A stretch of 64,000 nucleotides of DNA from NCBI RefSeq assembly GCF_012641405.1, contig NZ_JABAII010000010.1:1-64000 (forward strand), in the 5' to 3' direction. Origin of the DNA: Rhizobium sp. P40RR-XXII. Its GTDB lineage: Bacteria > Pseudomonadota > Alphaproteobacteria > Rhizobiales > Rhizobiaceae. This document shows, in pieces, positions 1-8,086 of the stretch. The translations under genes and the position numbers were made by a program. How positions within the stretch are numbered: position 1 is the stretch's first letter; every line of letters starts with the position of its first letter. A model generated the notes under the pieces. That model saw nothing but the letters and a program-made list of their open reading frames with translations. It searched no databases and had not been told where the DNA came from.

Positions 1-114
1 CGAACCGTCGACAGCCATATGAGCAAGCTGCGCAAGAAGTTGGATGCCGCCGGCGTCGGCGATCTCCTCAACGGCGTCAGGGGAGTAGGATACCGCCTTG
101 GCGATTTCGGTTAG
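1..114 (+). CDS. OmpR-family response regulator, C-terminal end only (AdeR-like)
   Basis: The window opens inside a gene in frame 1: 37 codons then TAG. The peptide contains RTVDSHMSKLRKKLD and then NGVRGVGYRL, which is the recognition helix, wing and terminal strand of an OmpR/PhoB winged-helix DNA-binding domain. The receiver domain lies outside the window. No kinase gene follows directly; the nearest candidate partner is the AdeS-like kinase at 6911, and the tail also resembles AdeR. The family assignment is strong, the AdeR comparison is from memory of the family. Confidence 0.85.
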   Translation, partial: RTVDSHMSKLRKKLDAAGVGDLLNGVRGVGYRLGDFG

Positions 115-122
115 CAACAGCC

Positions 123-575
123 TCAATGGGAAACAAGGTGGCCGCCGACCATCGTGACAAGAATGATGCCACAGACCACGGCAATGAGGCAGATTGCCGG
201 CGTGCACTCAATACACTCAAGGGCGATGCGCAGGGCTCTGTTTTCCCGTGAACGTATCGTGGGCTCTGGCTGGCAGGGGCGTGCCTGATGACCTTGCTGG
301 GTGTTTAAAGTCGGAGGGATCGCTCGCCGCAAATCTTCCGGCATCCACCAGTCTATTTGCAAACCAAGGGCACGGCGGCCATCATCTGTCAGCACATAGC
401 GCGCACCATTGTTCCAGCCTGTGCTATCCTCTCTGATCACGCGAAGATTCAGCGCTTGTGCCAGCAATCTTGTCGTCTTGCGATCGACATCCGTAAAATC
501 GGAAATCTCATAGATGCCGTCGCGAAGAATTCTCCTTAGGAGCTTCAATAGATCGGATTCATCTGGCGTTTGCAT
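123..575 (-). CDS. Hypothetical protein with possible winged-helix segment and C-terminal membrane anchor
   Basis: About 150 aa, read convergently to the response regulator with an 8-nt gap. I chose the internal ATG at 575 (MQTPDESDLLKLL) because the 39 residues upstream of it are Arg/Pro-rich and look like non-coding sequence; neither start has a clear Shine-Dalgarno. Residues 5-75 look like a small mixed alpha/beta unit (helix, helix, then YVLTDDGRRAL), reminiscent of a winged helix in which a helix is followed by a G-rich turn. Residues about 122-145 form one hydrophobic segment ending in GIILVTMVGG, so the protein is probably tail-anchored in the inner membrane. No family is recognised. 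Confidence 0.55.
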   Translation of the reverse strand: MQTPDESDLLKLLRRILRDGIYEISDFTDVDRKTTRLLAQALNLRVIREDSTGWNNGARYVLTDDGRRALGLQIDWWMPEDLRRAIPPTLNTQQGHQARPCQPEPTIRSRENRALRIALECIECTPAICLIAVVCGIILVTMVGGHLVSH

Positions 576-628
576 GTTCGCGTCCAATAGCGTCGGTCGT
601 GTAATAGGCGTTCGCAAGCTCAGCACAG

Positions 629-660
629 TTGCATGGACATTGCGTGGACGTTTGCGTGAG
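629..660 (+). promoter_or_regulatory. Three tandem direct repeats, candidate response-regulator operator
   Basis: TTGCATGGAC (629-638), TTGCGTGGAC (640-649) and TTGCGTGAG (652-660) repeat in the same orientation every 11-12 bp, about one helical turn. OmpR-family regulators bind such head-to-tail repeats. It lies in the 319-nt stretch between the divergent genes at 575 (-) and 895 (+), which holds no other gene I can support. Which regulator uses it is inference; the response regulator at the window start is the nearest candidate. Confidence 0.45.
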
Positions 661-894
661 AATTTGCAAAGCGGCGGATCGTCAGCAGGCAAGCCGCTGC
701 TACCGGCAAATTGTGTCTGTCCATGCGTCTGACATGACAGGAGGGCGCATATTCACTGTTCTGTGCCGTCTTCACTCGACCTGCATGCGACCTCCACAGA
801 ACCTGCACAAAAACGGGCTATATCGCCGGCAATCGTTGCGGAACATTCCAGATATGGGCAACCGCGATATGGTCGAGAAGGAAGCCATCGAAAC

Positions 895-1317
895 ATGAAA
901 TTCCCGGCCGAAGTAAAACAGATCCTGCTCGCAAGCGTTCTGGCGGCGGCATATCCGATGGTCGTTCATGCAGCTGTGATGGAATATTCGAAGACCGACG
1001 TGGTGCTTCGATCGGGACCAAACGACCGATTTCCGGCCGTCGGAATGGTGATGGCAGGCTCCCGCGTTCATATGTCCGGATGCACAAGAGAGTATGGATG
1101 GTGCGATGTCACCGTTTCAGGGCGAAGCGGATGGATGCCTGCCGCCGATATCGACGTCGAATACAACCATCAAAGACTGCCAATATCACGCTACATTCGC
1201 ATCGCGGAAAGACCAGGTATCGCTGTCGTTTCCTTCGACATCGATACCTACTGGTCTCGAAACTACGCGCAATTGTACTTCTATACCGAGATAGGGATCT
1301 GGCGAAACATCCATTAA
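895..1317 (+). CDS. Secreted SH3-domain protein
   Basis: 140 aa from ATG 895, preceded by GAGAAGGAAG about 12 nt upstream; longer in-frame starts upstream look non-coding. An N-terminal signal peptide (KQILLASVLAAAYPMVVHAA, residues about 8-27) ends at an A-x-A type site, so the product is likely periplasmic. Residues about 30-85 match a bacterial SH3 domain: VVLRSGPNDRFPAVGMV, then a GWCDV strand and SGWMPAADI. Such proteins are common and little characterised in rhizobia; peptidoglycan or protein binding is a family-level guess. It stands alone before the exporter operon. Confidence 0.75.
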   Translation: MKFPAEVKQILLASVLAAAYPMVVHAAVMEYSKTDVVLRSGPNDRFPAVGMVMAGSRVHMSGCTREYGWCDVTVSGRSGWMPAADIDVEYNHQRLPISRYIRIAERPGIAVVSFDIDTYWSRNYAQLYFYTEIGIWRNIH

Positions 1318-1358
1318 TCTCACGACGAATTAGATCGAACCAAGACATTGATGAGATG

Positions 1359-1383
1359 CGCATAGAGGCTGGAAGCCTATGCG
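1359..1383 (+). terminator. Stem-loop between SH3 gene and exporter operon
   Basis: CGCATAG followed by GGCT pairs with AGCC followed by TATGCG around a GGA loop, with a two-nt bulge on the left arm. No T-run follows, so it is a weak terminator or a 5' leader element of the NodT gene. It covers the upstream candidate ATG at 1379. Confidence 0.35.
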
Positions 1384-1420
1384 ACCGCCAGGGCCACGAA
1401 ATGGATCGCATAGTAACAAG

Positions 1421-2905
1421 ATGATGATCGGCAGATCCTACAGAATTGCGTACCGACTGCGCGGCATAGGCAAAAAGGAAGCTCTCCATATATCGAATGG
1501 CAAGCTCAAGTATCTGTATCTCTTGTCGATCATGGCCGTCACGTTGATATTGCCGGCTTGCCAAACGATGGATTTAGTTCCGCCTGCGACACCTCCTCGC
1601 TTGCCCAAAGCCTATGCGGGAGCATCGCATGGGGTCGCTCGCGCGGAAGCAGGTGGCCTCGCATGGTGGGCGAGCTTTCACGACAGGACGTTGTCATCAC
1701 TTGTCTCTCGCGCTGCCAACAGCAATCTGACCGTTGCGCAGGCTCGACAGAATCTCGCGGCGGCAAGGGCCATGGCTCATTCGGCGATTGCCGGCTATCG
1801 TCCCGAAGTCGGTGGCATTGCGCTTGCAAATGCCTCGACCGGCTCTCGGGTGAACAACGATTTCACACGGCGTCCGCTGCAATTGAACCTCGAGGCCAGC
1901 TGGGAGGCGGCACTTTTCGGGCAGGACAAACTAACACAGAGATCGGCTGACCTAAGCGCGGCAATCGCGAACGCGGATCTGGCGGCGGTGAGACTGGCGG
2001 TAACGACGGAAGTTGCTGCCAGCTATGTTCACCTTCGGGCACTCCAGAGACGTCACGCCGACGCCGTTGAGATGATCGGGTTGCTGGAGAAGAATTCAAA
2101 GCTTGCGAGCGTCAAGGAAAAGGTTGGGCTGTCCACGGCAATCGAAACCGAACCCCAGAAATTAGGCCTTGAGGCTGCGAGGTCGAAGCGCCTCGAATTG
2201 GAAAATGAGATCGCCATCGCAGCGCAGCAAATCGCGACCCTGGAAGGAACTTCCATTCCGGCCGCAGACATTCTCAAGCCTCAGCCGCAACCGCTCGCAC
2301 GGACAAGCCTGATCGAAGGCCGGCCTGCCGATCTCTTGCGCTCACGGCCCGATGTGATGCGAGCCGAACTCGCAGTCGCTCAGGCCGGCGCGCAAGTGGG
2401 TATTGCAAGAAGCGATCTTTATCCGAAATTGCGCCTTTCGGGAACAATCGGGATTGGCGCTCCGATCGGTCACTCGTTGTTTGGGGTCGCCGGCGGCCCA
2501 TCGCTGCAAATGCCGATATTCGATCTCGGTCGGCGCAAAGACGTCGTCGCGGCAAGCGAGGCGAAATTCCGCGAGGCGGGCCTGGCATATCAGCAGGTCG
2601 TTCTTGTCGCCTATGAGGAAGCGTCAAGGGCACTGCGAGAGTTCAATGCCGCAAGACAGAGAACGGCGGAACTGAGATCGCGGTTGAAACGCGTTACCAT
2701 GGTCCGCAATGGTGCCGACATTCTCGTTCGCGAAGGTCTTGAAGATGGATCGAAGTCCATAAAGGGCGCGCTCGACCTACTGGAATTGCGGGCCTCATTG
2801 ACCGACAGCATCGAAGACGAGGCTCGCGCCCTGATCGCCTTCCACAAGGCAACGGGCACTGCGCAGCAGGACGTCCCCCCGCGGACGTCGGACAGGCGGA
2901 TGTGA
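1421..2905 (+). CDS. Outer-membrane efflux lipoprotein, NodT/RND-type OEP family
   Basis: About 494 aa. A hydrophobic stretch (YLYLLSIMAVTLILPAC) ends in a lipobox with Cys, followed by QTMDLVPPATPP, typical of NodT-type TolC-like lipoproteins. Two OEP repeats follow: WWASFHDRTLSSLV, AVRLAVTTEVAASYVHLRA and later RPDVMRAELAVAQAGAQVG and SDLYPKLRLSG. It forms the trimeric outer-membrane exit duct. The reading frame is open from ATG 1379; I prefer ATG 1421 because 1379 lies in a stem-loop, but even this leaves a long n-region, and the true start may be further in. Its stop overlaps the permease start, so it heads a four-gene exporter operon. Confidence 0.85.
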   Translation: MMIGRSYRIAYRLRGIGKKEALHISNGKLKYLYLLSIMAVTLILPACQTMDLVPPATPPRLPKAYAGASHGVARAEAGGLAWWASFHDRTLSSLVSRAANSNLTVAQARQNLAAARAMAHSAIAGYRPEVGGIALANASTGSRVNNDFTRRPLQLNLEASWEAALFGQDKLTQRSADLSAAIANADLAAVRLAVTTEVAASYVHLRALQRRHADAVEMIGLLEKNSKLASVKEKVGLSTAIETEPQKLGLEAARSKRLELENEIAIAAQQIATLEGTSIPAADILKPQPQPLARTSLIEGRPADLLRSRPDVMRAELAVAQAGAQVGIARSDLYPKLRLSGTIGIGAPIGHSLFGVAGGPSLQMPIFDLGRRKDVVAASEAKFREAGLAYQQVVLVAYEEASRALREFNAARQRTAELRSRLKRVTMVRNGADILVREGLEDGSKSIKGALDLLELRASLTDSIEDEARALIAFHKATGTAQQDVPPRTSDRRM

Positions 2906-4044
2906 TCATGGCCGTGCCGATCGCGCGAAAAACTCTCCTCTATGAGTGGCGCCGGTTTCTGCCGGCGGTTGCGGCGGTTGCGTTTTCCGGGCTGCTCATG
3001 ACGGCTCAGGGGGCACTTCTGTTGGGGATTGTGAGCGCGAACTCGCTTTATGTGTCCCAGTCAGACGCCAATTATTGGGTCGGCTTTCCGGGTACTCAAA
3101 GTGTCGAACTCGGGCGCACGGTCAAGGTTGGCGTATTGATGAGCCTGTACTCGGAGCCGCTTGTTTCTCATATCGAGCCGTTGCTGTTAGGATCGGGCGA
3201 TTGGCGCGCGACCGGCGGCAATGGCGGCGTCAGCGTCACGGTCGTGGGTGTCGAGACGCAAGCCGACAGTGTCGGACTGGCCCGGGTCGTTCCAGCGGAA
3301 CTACGCAATCAGCTACGCGAACCTGGCGCTGTGGTTGTCGATGCTTCGGACAGCGACAAACTTTCCACCAGGCCTGGCGATCTTGCGGAGGTGAATGGCC
3401 ATACGGTACGCGTCATTGGCCTCATTGACGGGCTTCGCGGTCTGGGCGGGGTGAATGTCGTCAGTTCGCTCGATACCGCGCGCATGCTCGATCCGACACT
3501 GCCTGATGACGGCGCTGCAACGTATTTCCTCTTCAATGTGAAGGCCGGCAGTGATCCATCGGCAGTTATCGCGCGCCTCAATCGAAGGGCATCGGTCGAA
3601 CGCTTCGAGATCTGGCCTTCGGGACAGCTGGCAAGTATGTCGACCAACTATATGCTGTTTGATTCCGGTGCCGGCATCGCTTTTATCTTCGCGACACTTA
3701 TTGCCGCCACCATCGGGGCACTCATAACCAGCCAAACCCTAATGGCTGCCGTAGCAGGCGCGCTTCCGCAATATGCCACGCTTCGAGCGCTTGGCGTACC
3801 ATTTGGCGGCTTGAGAACCATTGTTGCCGAGCAGGCGGCCTGGGTCGGTATTTCCGGCTTGATCATAAGCGGTGGCCTAAGCCTTCTCATTGCCCTCATT
3901 GCGCAGCTCTATAAGGTTCCCTTCGTGCTTGATGGCGTCGTTGTCCTTCTTGCTTCGCTCGTTGTGCTCGTCGTGGCAATTCTAGCCTGTCTTTTAGCAA
4001 TTCATCGGCTGCGTCAGGCCGATCCCGCTTCGTTGTTGAGATGA
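2902..4044 (+). CDS. ABC exporter permease, FtsX/MacB/DevC type
   Basis: About 380 aa; GTG at 2902 overlaps the preceding TGA, and an alternative ATG lies at 2908. The layout is that of a four-helix FtsX-type permease: a first membrane segment at about residues 18-45, a large periplasmic domain (about 50-250, SVELGRTVKVGVLMS onward) and three C-terminal helices from about 255 to 370 (AGIAFIFATLIAATIGALI, AAWVGISGLIISGG, VVVLLASLVVLVVAILACLL). Family members do not transport across the bilayer themselves but drive periplasmic efflux with an adaptor and outer-membrane duct. The ATPase starts 4 nt after the stop. Confidence 0.82.
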   Translation: MIMAVPIARKTLLYEWRRFLPAVAAVAFSGLLMTAQGALLLGIVSANSLYVSQSDANYWVGFPGTQSVELGRTVKVGVLMSLYSEPLVSHIEPLLLGSGDWRATGGNGGVSVTVVGVETQADSVGLARVVPAELRNQLREPGAVVVDASDSDKLSTRPGDLAEVNGHTVRVIGLIDGLRGLGGVNVVSSLDTARMLDPTLPDDGAATYFLFNVKAGSDPSAVIARLNRRASVERFEIWPSGQLASMSTNYMLFDSGAGIAFIFATLIAATIGALITSQTLMAAVAGALPQYATLRALGVPFGGLRTIVAEQAAWVGISGLIISGGLSLLIALIAQLYKVPFVLDGVVVLLASLVVLVVAILACLLAIHRLRQADPASLLR

Positions 4045-4048
4045 TCTC

Positions 4049-4783
4049 ATGCGGTCCGCTATCTCGGCCTTCAATCTCCATAAATCGTTCACCGTTCAGA
4101 ACGTGCGCACGAGCGCGCTCATTGATATTTCCGTCGAGATTTATCGCGGCGAGTTCACGGTGCTGAGCGGCCCTTCCGGCTGTGGCAAGAGTACGCTTTT
4201 GGCGACGCTCGGCGGCATGACGAAGCCGGATAGCGGACTTCTGCGCGCCGGTGAAATCGATCTCTCGTCGTCGACGGATGCGCAGAGGGATGCGTTTCGC
4301 TTAAAAAATTGCGGATTTATCTTTCAAGGCTTCAATTTGTTTCCTGCTCTGACGGCTCTCGAACAGGTTCAGGTGCCGTTGGACTATCTGAATATCCCTG
4401 AAGCCGAAGCGCGTGCGCGTGCGCTCGAGGCGCTGGAACGCGTCGGCCTGCTGCACCGCCAGCACTTGCGGCCCTCGCATCTGTCGGGCGGGGAAAAGCA
4501 GCGCGTCGCCATCGCAAGAGCAATCGTCAAGGAGCCGGCCATCCTGTTCGCCGACGAGCCGACAAGCGCGCTGGACACCAGCAACGGGCAGCGGATCGTC
4601 GAGATTCTGCGAGACACCGCAAGACAGTTGGGAACCGCGGTTCTGTGCGTTTCACACGATACGCGCCTGTTTTCGAAAGCAGATCGCCTCCTGAGGATGG
4701 AGGACGGGCGTCTGCTGCCTGATGAACGGCCTGCCTCCGGGCAAAACATTGACAAACGGGAATACTGGCATGGATCAAATTAA
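4049..4783 (+). CDS. ABC exporter ATP-binding protein, MacB/LolD/DevA type
   Basis: 244 aa with a complete nucleotide-binding domain: Walker A GPSGCGKST (about residues 40-48), Q-loop in FIFQGFNLFPALTA, signature LSGGEKQRVAIARA and Walker B ILFADEPTSALD, then the H-loop in CVSHDTRLF. It powers the adjacent permease. The 3' end overlaps the next gene by 14 nt, indicating translational coupling. Order NodT-permease-ATPase-adaptor resembles DevBCA/MacAB tripartite systems with the domains on separate chains. Substrate cannot be read from the sequence. Confidence 0.9.
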   Translation: MRSAISAFNLHKSFTVQNVRTSALIDISVEIYRGEFTVLSGPSGCGKSTLLATLGGMTKPDSGLLRAGEIDLSSSTDAQRDAFRLKNCGFIFQGFNLFPALTALEQVQVPLDYLNIPEAEARARALEALERVGLLHRQHLRPSHLSGGEKQRVAIARAIVKEPAILFADEPTSALDTSNGQRIVEILRDTARQLGTAVLCVSHDTRLFSKADRLLRMEDGRLLPDERPASGQNIDKREYWHGSN

Positions 4784-5696
4784 GCGCTCCCGCCGTCTTT
4801 GGGTGACCGGCTTGTTGGGATCGTCCCTGACATTGGGCCTTTTATGGATGGCCGTCGGCGTCCCGCAGGCGGACGAAAGCTCCGACACCATCGAGCGAGG
4901 CACGCCGGCAATCGCGGCCGCCGCGCGTGGGACGGTCGATGTGGAAGGAGGGCTCTATCGAATAACTGCCGTGCGCGATGGCGTCGTTACCGAGGTACGG
5001 GCGATGGAAGGGGCCTATGTGCGCAAAGGGGACGTGCTTGCCGCTCTGGATAGCCGGCAGGAGGAAGCTGCGGCGCGCATCGCCGAACAGGAGGTTTCCC
5101 AGGCGGATGATCACCATAAGCTCCTCGAAATCAAGGAGAAGAACCTTTCGAAGACGTATGAAAGAATGCGCCGCGCCGCTGTCGGCATGGCCGTGTCGGA
5201 TCAGGCGCTTGCAGATGCGCGTGATGCTTATGAGACGCAGGTGATAGAAGCCAACTCCGCGGCGACGGCTCTGACCATCGCGCGTGAGCGTCTCGAAATA
5301 GCCAAACGTGAGGTCAGTCTGCGCTCGATCAAGGCGCCGGCCGACGGCATCGTCGTGCGCCAGGCGGTGAAGGCCGGCGAAGCCGTTTCCGCGCAGGCAA
5401 TGAGCGAGATGTTCGTCTTGCTGCCAGATGGTCCGAAAATTGTGCGGGCAGACGTGCCGGAAGAATATCTCGATCTTGTCGGTCCCGGCATGAGTGTGGA
5501 GATCCTTCCCGAAGGACGCACGGCGCAAATCGTTTCGGGGCGCATCAGTCGAGTGTCCAAAGTGCTGTCGCATGCGAAACCGACGGAGAATTCCGGAGAC
5601 CGAAGTGATATGAGAGCGGCAAACTGCATCATCACCGTCGCCCGCGACGCACATTTGGCCATTGGACAGCGCGTCGTGGTCCGCGTTCTAAAATGA
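4770..5696 (+). CDS. Membrane fusion protein (HlyD/DevB-like adaptor)
   Basis: 308 aa from ATG 4770 (MDQIKRSRRLWVTG), chosen because the reading frame upstream lies inside the ATPase gene. One N-terminal membrane segment (about 12-32) is followed by a barrel-sandwich half (VEGGLYRITAVRDGVVTEV, then KGDVLAALDSRQEE), a coiled-coil hairpin (about 95-190) and the second half-lipoyl (LRSIKAPADGIVVRQAVKAGEAVS). It bridges the permease and the NodT duct. No promoter is visible inside the operon. The last gene of the unit; an inverted repeat follows 14 nt after the stop. Confidence 0.85.
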   Translation: MDQIKRSRRLWVTGLLGSSLTLGLLWMAVGVPQADESSDTIERGTPAIAAAARGTVDVEGGLYRITAVRDGVVTEVRAMEGAYVRKGDVLAALDSRQEEAAARIAEQEVSQADDHHKLLEIKEKNLSKTYERMRRAAVGMAVSDQALADARDAYETQVIEANSAATALTIARERLEIAKREVSLRSIKAPADGIVVRQAVKAGEAVSAQAMSEMFVLLPDGPKIVRADVPEEYLDLVGPGMSVEILPEGRTAQIVSGRISRVSKVLSHAKPTENSGDRSDMRAANCIITVARDAHLAIGQRVVVRVLK

Positions 5697-5710
5697 AGCG
5701 GCCGGGGCCG

Positions 5711-5730
5711 TGACATACGACGGTATGTCA
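5711..5730. promoter_or_regulatory. Perfect 8-bp inverted repeat after exporter operon
   Basis: TGACATAC and GTATGTCA flank a GACG loop. The transcript would form a short hairpin without a U-tract, so it could be a weak terminator or a protein-binding palindrome. The rest of the 254-nt gap to 5950 shows nothing I can support. Confidence 0.4.
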
Positions 5731-5950
5731 AAGGATCGGCCATGCCGTCTTGTCCGCAAAGGAGCGACGAGGTTCGCTGCTTCGGCCCTTGCCTCAATTC
5801 TTCTTAGGGCCGAACGACATTGCCTCTTGCGTAAATCATCTATCCCTAGCCTTACCGCCGCGCGTATGTAATTGGCGATGATGATAGATCTCAGGTCTTT
5901 TTGTACTCGCAACACGTTGGCGAAAGTCGCGATCCGTCGCATCCATCTTG

Positions 5951-6523
5951 CTACAGCATGCGCGGAAGTACATCCGTGTCTCCACCCTTGTCCGTCAGCC
6001 TGTGCTTTAATGTGCCTGCGAGATGCAGAAGGATACAGGTCAAAAGAACATAGGCGCTGTACTTATGCAGCGTTTGAAATATCGCGAAAGCTGCGTCGTT
6101 CTTGGGCAGGAGTTCCGGAATTTGGGAAATGAAGAAGAAAGGTACGCCATCGCTCTGCGTGAAGCTGCTCGACATGGAATAGCCAAGCAATGGAGTGATC
6201 AATGTCAGGACAACGATAAGACGGTGCGTGACATGCGCGAGCCATTTTTCCCAAGGCGCCAAGTTCAAAGGCGGATTGGGAAGAGAGGTCGTATATCGCC
6301 AGCGCAAGGCGAGATGTACCAATGCCAGAAGCCAAACCAGAACGCCAAACTGCTTGTGGTTGGGATAGAAAAAGCCGGCGGCGGCGACGGCATCTTCCGG
6401 GAGCCGGGTCATGTACAAGCCGGATGCCAGCAAACCCAGGATCAGAACTGCACGCAGCCAATGAAGAATTCGCATTGATAACGGATATTTTTTAATGCCG
6501 CTTTTGCGCGGGTATTCAGTCAT
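5951..6523 (-). CDS. Cytochrome b561 family membrane protein
   Basis: 190 aa from ATG 6523, fixed by an AAGGAGCTGGC ribosome-binding site immediately upstream; the reading frame extends further but is unsupported. Four membrane helices are visible, with the characteristic haem-ligand histidines: MRILHWLRAVLILGLL, YPNHKQFGVLVWLLALVHLALRW, HVTHRLIVVLTLITPLLGY and LQTLHKYSAYVLL-type C-terminal helix. Bacterial b561 proteins shuttle electrons between quinol and a periplasmic acceptor or superoxide; the partner here is unknown. The start overlaps the tiny ORF at 6516-6650 by 8 nt. Confidence 0.85.
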   Translation of the reverse strand: MTEYPRKSGIKKYPLSMRILHWLRAVLILGLLASGLYMTRLPEDAVAAAGFFYPNHKQFGVLVWLLALVHLALRWRYTTSLPNPPLNLAPWEKWLAHVTHRLIVVLTLITPLLGYSMSSSFTQSDGVPFFFISQIPELLPKNDAAFAIFQTLHKYSAYVLLTCILLHLAGTLKHRLTDKGGDTDVLPRML

Positions 6524-6650
6524 GCCAGCTCCTTTCCAGAACGGAGAATCCGTCTTGGTTCGTGAGGATTTGCGATGTAACGAGAGGAACGGAAAAAACA
6601 ATGGCACACAGCATCGCGACCATTAAAATTCCGGGCAAAAAACGAACCAT
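6516..6650 (-). CDS. Possible 44-aa membrane/secreted small protein overlapping cytochrome b561 start
   Basis: ATG at 6650 opens 44 codons: a basic start (MVRFLPG), a hydrophobic stretch (ILMVAMLCAIVFSVPLV), then a short polar tail ending SVLERSWHD and TGA at 6516. The last 8 nt overlap the b561 start, so the b561 ribosome-binding site lies inside it, as in a translationally coupled leader. It could be a single-helix subunit or simply a leader peptide. No ribosome-binding site at good spacing precedes ATG 6650; the internal ATG at 6623 is an alternative. Too short for homology judgement by eye. Confidence 0.35.
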   Translation of the reverse strand: MVRFLPGILMVAMLCAIVFSVPLVTSQILTNQDGFSVLERSWHD

Positions 6651-6910
6651 ATCGACAACTCAGCTTCCTTAATCATCTAAGGCGATAATTGTGGACGTTG
6701 CGCTGTCAGTTCGTGGAGATCTCGTGGAATGGTGCGGCCCGCTCAGCAAAGAAAGTCGCCAATCGCTGAGACAAAAGGACGACCGAAGTAATAGATGAAC
6801 GGCTTCGCCATCGAGCATCGTGGTATCCTGCCGTTCTTTGATTGTGATCGGGATTGCCTGCGGCAGTTGGTTAATATCCGGCTGTTTCTCGCAGGCTTCC
6901 GACAAACTGA

Positions 6911-7984
6911 GTGATCGTGATGATTAAGAGACTGAACGGCCACATCGTTAGGGCGATGCTCATCCTGGCGCTGATCGCCTTCATCGTCACTTATCTAGGT
7001 CTCACCATTTACTATGTTTGGGTGGAGCAATGGCTTTATCCCGATGCCATTGATGAAACCAAATGGCAGATCAGCGACTTCGTCCTGATAGGCGTAATCC
7101 TCGCGATTGGCCTCATGGTGGCCTCCATTGCCGGCTGGCGTCTCACAAAGACTATAGTTGAGCCTCTGGAGGCAGTCGCCTCCGCTGCGCGAGCGATCGC
7201 CGAGGGCGATTTCACGGCGAGAGCGCCAAAAGTTCGGTCCGCTTTCCACGAGGCCAGCGCTTTGGTCGAGGACTTCAATTCCATGGCGGAGCGCCTGAAC
7301 AAAGCGGAGGCTGAGCTCAAATATTCCAACTCGTCCATCGCCCACGAACTGCGCACGCCGCTGACCATTCTCCGCGGCCGACTGCAAGGCTTACTTGATG
7401 GTACATTCGAGCCGAGCTCGGATCTTTATGTTCGGCTGATTGCACATGTCGACGATTTGTCCACGATCGTCGAGGAACTGCGCACGCTGGCGCTGAGCAG
7501 CGCCGGAAAGCTGGATCTCGAACTCGATACGATTGATCTGGCAAGCGAGGTGAGGGGCATCCTCGAATCCATCGCGGAGGAACTGAGGCGTGCTGGAATA
7601 ACATTGGACGGATATTTCGCGCCGGCGGTCTCGATGGCTGATCGGACCAAGATCCGCCAAGCCGTGTTGGCATTGCTGGAAAACTGTCGCCGCTATGCGC
7701 CAGGCAGCAAGGTCGAATTGCACACCGGGCAGACGTCGGATCACGCTTTCATACGGATCGCGGATAATGGGCCAGGGTTGAAGGATACAGGCCGCGAGCG
7801 TGCCTTCGAGCGATTTTGGCGAGCTGATGAATCCCGGACACGCGCTTTAGGCGGTTCGGGACTGGGTCTTTCTGTTGTGCGCGGAATAGCTAGAGCACAT
7901 GGCGGCGAGGCGCTTATCGTCGATCAGCAGGGTCCTGGATTGGCGGTCGAAATTCGGTTGCCATTGAGACATGTCCAAACATAG
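6911..7984 (+). CDS. Sensor histidine kinase, AdeS/BaeS-like
   Basis: 357 aa from GTG 6911 (ATG 6920 also possible; neither has a good Shine-Dalgarno). Two membrane helices (about 12-36 and 55-77) flank a very short periplasmic loop, then HAMP (about 78-130), HisKA with the phosphoacceptor H145 in SIAHELRTPL and HATPase with NCRRYAPGS, DNGPGL and GGSGLGLSVVRG. The segment around the His, including TILRGRLQGLLDG, resembles AdeS of Acinetobacter, which controls RND efflux. No regulator gene adjoins it. The truncated AdeR-like regulator at the window start may be the partner, separated by 6.8 kb. Confidence 0.88.
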   Translation: MIVMIKRLNGHIVRAMLILALIAFIVTYLGLTIYYVWVEQWLYPDAIDETKWQISDFVLIGVILAIGLMVASIAGWRLTKTIVEPLEAVASAARAIAEGDFTARAPKVRSAFHEASALVEDFNSMAERLNKAEAELKYSNSSIAHELRTPLTILRGRLQGLLDGTFEPSSDLYVRLIAHVDDLSTIVEELRTLALSSAGKLDLELDTIDLASEVRGILESIAEELRRAGITLDGYFAPAVSMADRTKIRQAVLALLENCRRYAPGSKVELHTGQTSDHAFIRIADNGPGLKDTGRERAFERFWRADESRTRALGGSGLGLSVVRGIARAHGGEALIVDQQGPGLAVEIRLPLRHVQT

Positions 7985-8086
7985 AGCGTTCCATATGATG
8001 GCCGCGCTCACCACCGTGTGCAAATAGCGATCTCCTGTCATTCAAGGCTCAAGTTTGTCAGCTTTTTCTTCGGCAAGAGCGATGGA

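Noticed and set aside
6669..6905. 78-aa minus-strand ORF between cytochrome b561 and the kinase
   Set aside because: No ribosome-binding site, no recognisable domain and a Ser/Arg-rich tail; it occupies the promoter region of both divergent genes. A loose likeness to a HemP-type protein was not convincing.
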